DNA from: Paenibacillus sp. RC67 | Lineage (GTDB): Bacteria; Bacillota; Bacilli; Paenibacillales; NBRC-103111 | Direction of reading: 5' to 3' | Length of the DNA: 64,000 nucleotides | Assembly (NCBI RefSeq): GCF_030020805.1 | Contig: NZ_CP125098.1 | Coordinates: forward strand, 4,673,501-4,737,500 | In this document: positions 60,339 through 64,000 of the stretch, one piece after another | Layout: each line of letters starts with the position of its first letter | How positions within the stretch are numbered: position 1 is the first letter of the stretch | The notes under the pieces: model-generated | What the model saw: only the letters and a program-made list of their open reading frames with translations | What the model was told of the DNA's origin: nothing | The model's database searches: none | Made by a program: the position numbers and the translations under genes

Positions 60339-61340
60339 TCAAATCATTCGTTGTGCCTTGCTCACCAAATCATCACTTAATTGAAGCAGTTGCATAACCT
60401 GCTCTTCATCTATTGCTGCAAAACCTATCTGCGTAAGTTCATGTTGAAGATTCGGCGGCAGCGAGCAAGCATGCTCCTCAAAGAATTTCCCATTAGCAAA
60501 CTCCAAGAACAGCATGAATACTTCTCCGAATAATTGCCAGAGCAAATTATCTAACTGCCTATGCTGGTACAATCTTTGTGCCTTGCGATGAATCAATAAA
60601 TCCTGAAGACTAGACAAATAGAAGCCTTGAGCTTCAGCCGGATGCATTGCTCTCAAAAACTGCCTGTATCGTTCCACAATTCTTATTGCGCCACCGAATC
60701 CATACTCAAGTAAATGGCTTGAAAACGGAAGTATACGGATGTAGGCTTCATAATTCTTTGTTTGTAATTGGGTTATAGGTATTAACGCTCCTGTTGACAA
60801 AGTATTATGTACGAACCATAAATGCATAAATGCCGCATCCGCCCATGCCGAGCCTGCCCCCAACCTAGCGGATACGTTCTGTTGTCTCTGTAGACTATCT
60901 ATTGCCCATTTTTTGCGGTCATTGACGATCTCAATAGCCTGAGCCGCTGTTCGTTCTCTTCCTGACACGGAAAAATAATAATTCTTCGCTTCATTCCACG
61001 TATCGGTAAATTCATGCTTGGGATCGTATATAGGTATCGTTTCCAGAATAAATCGATGTTCCCATGGGTCATCCCCTATTTGTTGAACCGTCGGTAGTTG
61101 ATCCGTCACAAAAAGCTGAATGATCTCACCCTGATATACGAAAATTTGGTCATAGCTCTCGCTTCCGTTAGAAACATAGACCGTTAAGTCCAAATCGCTA
61201 AACGAATCCGCATCTCCTCTACCTACAGAGCCTCCTACCTTAGCTGCCCTAACATTCGGAAGCTCAAGCTCCTCGACCACCTGTTTGGCTAATCGGATAA
61301 ACTGTTCACTACGATGATTCAACCCATCACTCCTTCTCAT
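60339..61340 (-). CDS. nucleotidyltransferase-fold protein, second copy
   Basis: A 333-residue protein with the nucleotidyltransferase motif VGGSVGRGDADSFSDLDLTVYV near the N-terminus, i.e. GGSxGRG and DLD. It has the same size and layout as the gene at 48385-49389 but only distant similarity. Its ATG overlaps the stop of an SDR gene (ATGA), so the two are translated together. Substrate unknown. Confidence 0.82.
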   Translation of the reverse strand: MRRSDGLNHRSEQFIRLAKQVVEELELPNVRAAKVGGSVGRGDADSFSDLDLTVYVSNGSESYDQIFVYQGEIIQLFVTDQLPTVQQIGDDPWEHRFILETIPIYDPKHEFTDTWNEAKNYYFSVSGRERTAAQAIEIVNDRKKWAIDSLQRQQNVSARLGAGSAWADAAFMHLWFVHNTLSTGALIPITQLQTKNYEAYIRILPFSSHLLEYGFGGAIRIVERYRQFLRAMHPAEAQGFYLSSLQDLLIHRKAQRLYQHRQLDNLLWQLFGEVFMLFLEFANGKFFEEHACSLPPNLQHELTQIGFAAIDEEQVMQLLQLSDDLVSKAQRMI

Positions 61341-62116
61341 CGGCCGGTATATCCACCCTCAGATCGAATGATTTGACCGGTAACCCATTGAGATTGATCT
61401 CCTGCCAAGAAGGTAATCAGCTCTGCTGCATCCTCCGGTCTACCTATGCGTCCCATGGGAAATCGCGGAAGCAGCGTTTTCTTTATCTCCTCCGTCATCC
61501 ACCCAGAATCCGTGGGTCCCGGGTCCACACAGTTGACCGTAATTCCTAGTGGCGCGAGTCCTACCGATAACGGTTCTGTCCATGCGATAACCGCTCCTTT
61601 AGTGGCTGTATAAGCCAAATTATTCGGATCGGGTCCTTTGGACACCAGATTAATAATACGTCCCTTTGCTGAGGCGGCATGCTTCTGCTCAAAGCGTTTT
61701 GCAAACTCCGTGCTTAGCAAAAAGGTTCCCCGTACATTGACCGCATAATGCTGATCAAGCACACTAGCATTCAGATCCAAATAGGTGCTAGGAGCACAGT
61801 GACATGCATTGTTAACAAGAATCGTTGGTACCCCTATCGCTTCCTCTGCGTGATCCAATATAGTAGAAAGGCCCTCCGGATCGGATAAATTGGCTTCCAT
61901 ATGTCCGACCCTGACTCCATGAGTCTGCAGCTCCTCCCTTAGCATATTAGGCCAATCTTCGTCGACCCCACATCCTTCCTCCGAATCATAAGGAGTCCAG
62001 TGTGTAAAGAAGATATCCGCACCCTCCTTTGCAAATGATCGACAAATTGCGGTGCCAATCCCGCTTCTGCGGCTCACTCCAGTTACAACAGCTAATTTTC
62101 CTTTGAGATTTCGCAT
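61337..62116 (-). CDS. short-chain dehydrogenase/reductase, FabG-like
   Basis: SDR of 259 residues. Cofactor loop VTGVSRRSGIGTAICRS, NNA motif VNNACHC, YxxxK as YTATKGAV, and the C-terminal GRIGRPEDAAELITFLAGDQS and GQIIRSEGGYTGR typical of FabG-like proteins. The catalytic Ser position is in NLVSKGPD. It is translationally coupled to the nucleotidyltransferase gene, suggesting a two-enzyme modification of a small molecule. Confidence 0.92.
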   Translation of the reverse strand: MRNLKGKLAVVTGVSRRSGIGTAICRSFAKEGADIFFTHWTPYDSEEGCGVDEDWPNMLREELQTHGVRVGHMEANLSDPEGLSTILDHAEEAIGVPTILVNNACHCAPSTYLDLNASVLDQHYAVNVRGTFLLSTEFAKRFEQKHAASAKGRIINLVSKGPDPNNLAYTATKGAVIAWTEPLSVGLAPLGITVNCVDPGPTDSGWMTEEIKKTLLPRFPMGRIGRPEDAAELITFLAGDQSQWVTGQIIRSEGGYTGR

Positions 62117-62265
62117 GATACCTCCAAGTTGGGAGTTAGTCGTTCAGTCTTATTTATTGTCAGGGTACAAGCCAAAGTTAGTACTTATGCATAAGGCGTA
62201 CTTGCTCTACGATCATTACATGGGAACCACCACAGGTCCTAAAATTTGTAATAGGGTGATCAAAG

Positions 62266-62898
62266 ATGCCGTTGTTATTTCTGTTAATGGGTCCAACAAT
62301 TTTAGTTTTTATAGGCTTATATCTGTTACACTCTGTCCCTATTACTTTTGCGATATTTTACGGTTGGCTGTTTCTGATTCCTATTGTACAGAAGCGCTCC
62401 ACCCGCCTTAGTGAGTTAGGCTTTATAATTCAAAAAGGCAATGTAATTCTCGGCCTCGTACTTGGAATGATTTCATTTGGCGTTATTGTCATTGGCGGAG
62501 CCGTACTCTCTCCATTGCTATTTGATGCCGATAAGGTTAGGAGACTGCTGCAGGATTGGCATATTGACTATAGCTATACTTAGGGACTGGTAGTCATACT
62601 TACCTTCATTAATCCCATTCTCGAGGAATTGTACTGGCGAGGCTTTATGGTGCAGAAGCTAGGTATGAAAAAAGGAGCCGTATGGATCTCATCCTTCTTT
62701 TATAGCCTCTATCATGGGGGCGTTCTTTTGCCGCTGTTCGAGTTTCCTTATTCGCTTCTGGTCTGTTTACCTATTTTCGCGGTTGGGATTGTATGGGGAT
62801 GGATGGCCTCCAACCATGGAAGCTTATGGGGCTCCATCTTATCTCACGCTATGGCGGATGCAGGCATTATCGTTTTATATTTAAAGTATGTTCTATAA
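62266..62898 (+). pseudogene. CPBP-family intramembrane protease gene interrupted by an in-frame amber codon
   Basis: Read through the TAG at 62581, the frame gives a 210-residue CPBP (Abi) metalloprotease with helices throughout. The catalytic EExxxR is EELYWRGF just after the stop and the second motif is FFYSLYHGG, with SHAMADAG near the end. The stop falls between the third and fourth predicted helices; both halves are in the same frame without indels. As written, only a 105-residue fragment lacking the active site would be made. Confidence 0.85.
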
Positions 62899-62931
62899 GT
62901 AACTTAAGATTGAGTAGCGGAAGCTAAAAGC

Positions 62932-63576
62932 TCATTCAGCATGTACATAGCTAACCGTATCACCCAGTATAACAAGCGCTTCACCATCTTGTACTCTATC
63001 AAAACGTCTGTTTCTGCTAAGCTCAAGCTGCTGAAGCTTTCGCTCAAAATCGGGATCGTCCGCGATAAAGCGATTGTAATGAGGAATGACCGCCTGTTGG
63101 GTCAAACCGACAGCATAGTAATCTTCTTTAAGTTCCTCCAAATCCATATTTTCGTAGCCGGCAATACGGTTCAAATCGTTGACATGCTCCAAAGTGTCGG
63201 CAATTACCATAGCACCGGCACTGACACCTATGATCAGCTTGTGCTGCTCTGCCAGTTGTCTCATCTGTTCTACCGCATTTCTACGTTTCATTTGCAGCAG
63301 GAGATAAAAAGGATTGCCGCCATTAATATGAATAACATCATAATTCGCGAGCAGTCGAGGGTCATCGAATTCGATATCCACCAAATCGCAACAAACGAGA
63401 CCTAGTCGTAGGAGGCAGGCTTGATCGGTTAGTGCGGTTTGGCTTTTATGTTTTTTGGAAGAGGCTGTAGTAATGATGCAGGCTTTTAACTTTGCGGGAG
63501 GGGAATCGAGCATGGTAAGGATTTGTTCTTCGATGGCGCTGCTGCTGATTCCGTCCGAGGTTAGTAGGAGCTTCAT
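62932..63576 (-). CDS. peptidase S51 family (dipeptidase E / cyanophycinase-like)
   Basis: Serine peptidase of about 214 residues. The nucleophile Ser is in IIGVSAGAMVIAD, the S51 elbow, and HINGGNPFYLLLQM is also typical. The ATG at 63576 has AAGGAGGG upstream. It follows a DUF6886-like gene that overlaps its 5' end. The likely substrate is a dipeptide with an N-terminal Asp. Confidence 0.9.
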   Translation of the reverse strand: MKLLLTSDGISSSAIEEQILTMLDSPPAKLKACIITTASSKKHKSQTALTDQACLLRLGLVCCDLVDIEFDDPRLLANYDVIHINGGNPFYLLLQMKRRNAVEQMRQLAEQHKLIIGVSAGAMVIADTLEHVNDLNRIAGYENMDLEELKEDYYAVGLTQQAVIPHYNRFIADDPDFERKLQQLELSRNRRFDRVQDGEALVILGDTVSYVHAE

Positions 63577-64000
63577 ATGCCCTCCTTTCCTTAGCATATT
63601 TCATACGGATCATAGAAAAATTGACAGTCGATTGAAGAATCGCTTCTCTCAAAGGCATTAACGATGGCGTCAATCTTAACTCTATACCTGTGCTGCATAT
63701 GGCGGATAATAAATCACCCACTGGCTCCACGGAGACAGGCTTTACGGCTTGCAGGGATGTATAGTAACCAGCATTTAGATCATAGATCTCGAAATCACTT
63801 TCGTTAAAGGTATACCGGTACAAATTGGTTTCCCGCATTCCATCCAGCCAACCTGCTTCCACTGCTATGACTCGTTGGACCGCGGCTTGTCCGAAAAAAC
63901 GATGCTTATCTTCTTCTGTCGTACGTTCATCCGGCCAAATACACACTCGGGGGCAATTTCTTGGAAAATAATAATGAGGCGCGTGAAATTCGTCTATCGC
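63446..64000 (-). CDS. DUF6886-like protein, 3' part only
   Basis: The frame enters from the right edge as AIDEFHAPHYYFPRNCPRVC and continues with WLDGMRETNLYRYTF and VSVEPVGDLLSAICSTGIEL, which resembles DUF6886 (small conserved proteins of Paenibacillus and relatives). Homology should end near residue 134 (FSMIRMKYA, about 63600), but the frame runs on for 50 more codons into the S51 gene, overlapping it by 131 bases. The extension looks non-native; a lost stop or a small indel near 63595 is likely. Function unknown. Confidence 0.7.
   Translation of the reverse strand, partial: AIDEFHAPHYYFPRNCPRVCIWPDERTTEEDKHRFFGQAAVQRVIAVEAGWLDGMRETNLYRYTFNESDFEIYDLNAGYYTSLQAVKPVSVEPVGDLLSAICSTGIELRLTPSLMPLREAILQSTVNFSMIRMKYAKERRAYEAPTNLGRNQQQRHRRTNPYHARFPSRKVKSLHHYYSLFQKT

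Noticed and set aside
1..64000. Prophage, transposon or defence island
   Set aside because: No transposase, integrase, capsid, terminase, restriction or CRISPR protein is encoded, and no flanking repeats or tRNA genes are visible.

Overview
The window looks like chromosomal DNA of a Gram-positive, spore-forming Firmicute, most likely a Paenibacillus or close relative. Evidence: a SpoVB-type flippase, a LysM/GH18 spore-cortex-type protein, a YjcZ-like 32-residue sporulation peptide, an SLH-anchored exopeptidase, an AraR-type GntR/LacI chimera, a GlpP antiterminator, and many CUT1-type sugar ABC transporters with lipoprotein binding proteins. Base composition is moderate and strong GGAGG ribosome-binding sites are common. 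I see no rRNA, tRNA, CRISPR, prophage or insertion sequence. Most genes lie on the minus strand.

Layout. 1-3376: an RND efflux pair (permease cut by the left edge, plus a long adaptor with a Gln/Gly-rich tail). 3904-4416: an L,D-transpeptidase. 4530-12563: a carbohydrate uptake and catabolism region, with a CUT1 transporter, an AraC-type regulator, and a three-gene block (xylose-isomerase-like TIM barrel, DUF993 protein, Gfo/Idh/MocA dehydrogenase) of unknown substrate. 12796-14241: a DinB protein and a squalene/phytoene synthase that seems to start at ATT. 14449-19582: the L-arabinose operon araD-araB-araA with its repressor AraR and a palindromic AraR box; araD carries a +1 frameshift in a G tract. 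19676-21397: a decayed ribose-type ABC transporter, with an ATPase missing a central block and a permease cut to 121 residues. 21570-30975: a glycerol/glycerophosphodiester region, with a Ugp-like transporter, a phosphodiesterase, MgtC, GlpD, GlpP and a HAD phosphatase.

31220-35939: serine hydrolase, alanine racemase, alanine dehydrogenase and a PucR/AdeR-type regulator. 36129-41974: a metallophosphatase, a small membrane protein, an SLH-S9 peptidase, and a MarR-MFS pair. 42038-45116: a sulfonate/nitrate-type ABC operon ending in an OsmC protein with a Cys-rich tail. 45317-48306: a LysM-SH3-GH18 protein and a GH29 fucosidase. 48385-53471: an assortment of small enzymes, a DUF4145-like/MORN protein and a YjcZ-like peptide. 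53515-56319: an ArsR-type winged helix fused to a degenerate GyrB-like ATPase domain, and a SpoVB-like flippase. 56523-58700: a GH95-like glycosidase. 58906-64000: MarR-SDR, a nucleotidyltransferase-SDR pair, a CPBP protease gene broken by an amber codon, an S51 peptidase, and a DUF6886-like gene cut by the right edge.

Regulation is the most visible theme. Two leaders (glpD and the HAD-glpP operon) share an 11-base motif just ahead of a terminator, which is the layout expected of GlpP antitermination targets. Two sugar-transporter operons have a consensus-like promoter followed at once by a very strong terminator hairpin inside the 5' leader, suggesting attenuation. The most unusual protein is the ArsR-GyrB fusion at 53515-54621: it keeps residues that hold ATP and aminocoumarins in GyrB but has lost the catalytic glutamate, and its gene sits behind two tandem 14-bp palindromes. 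I infer a ligand-sensing, self-regulating repressor.
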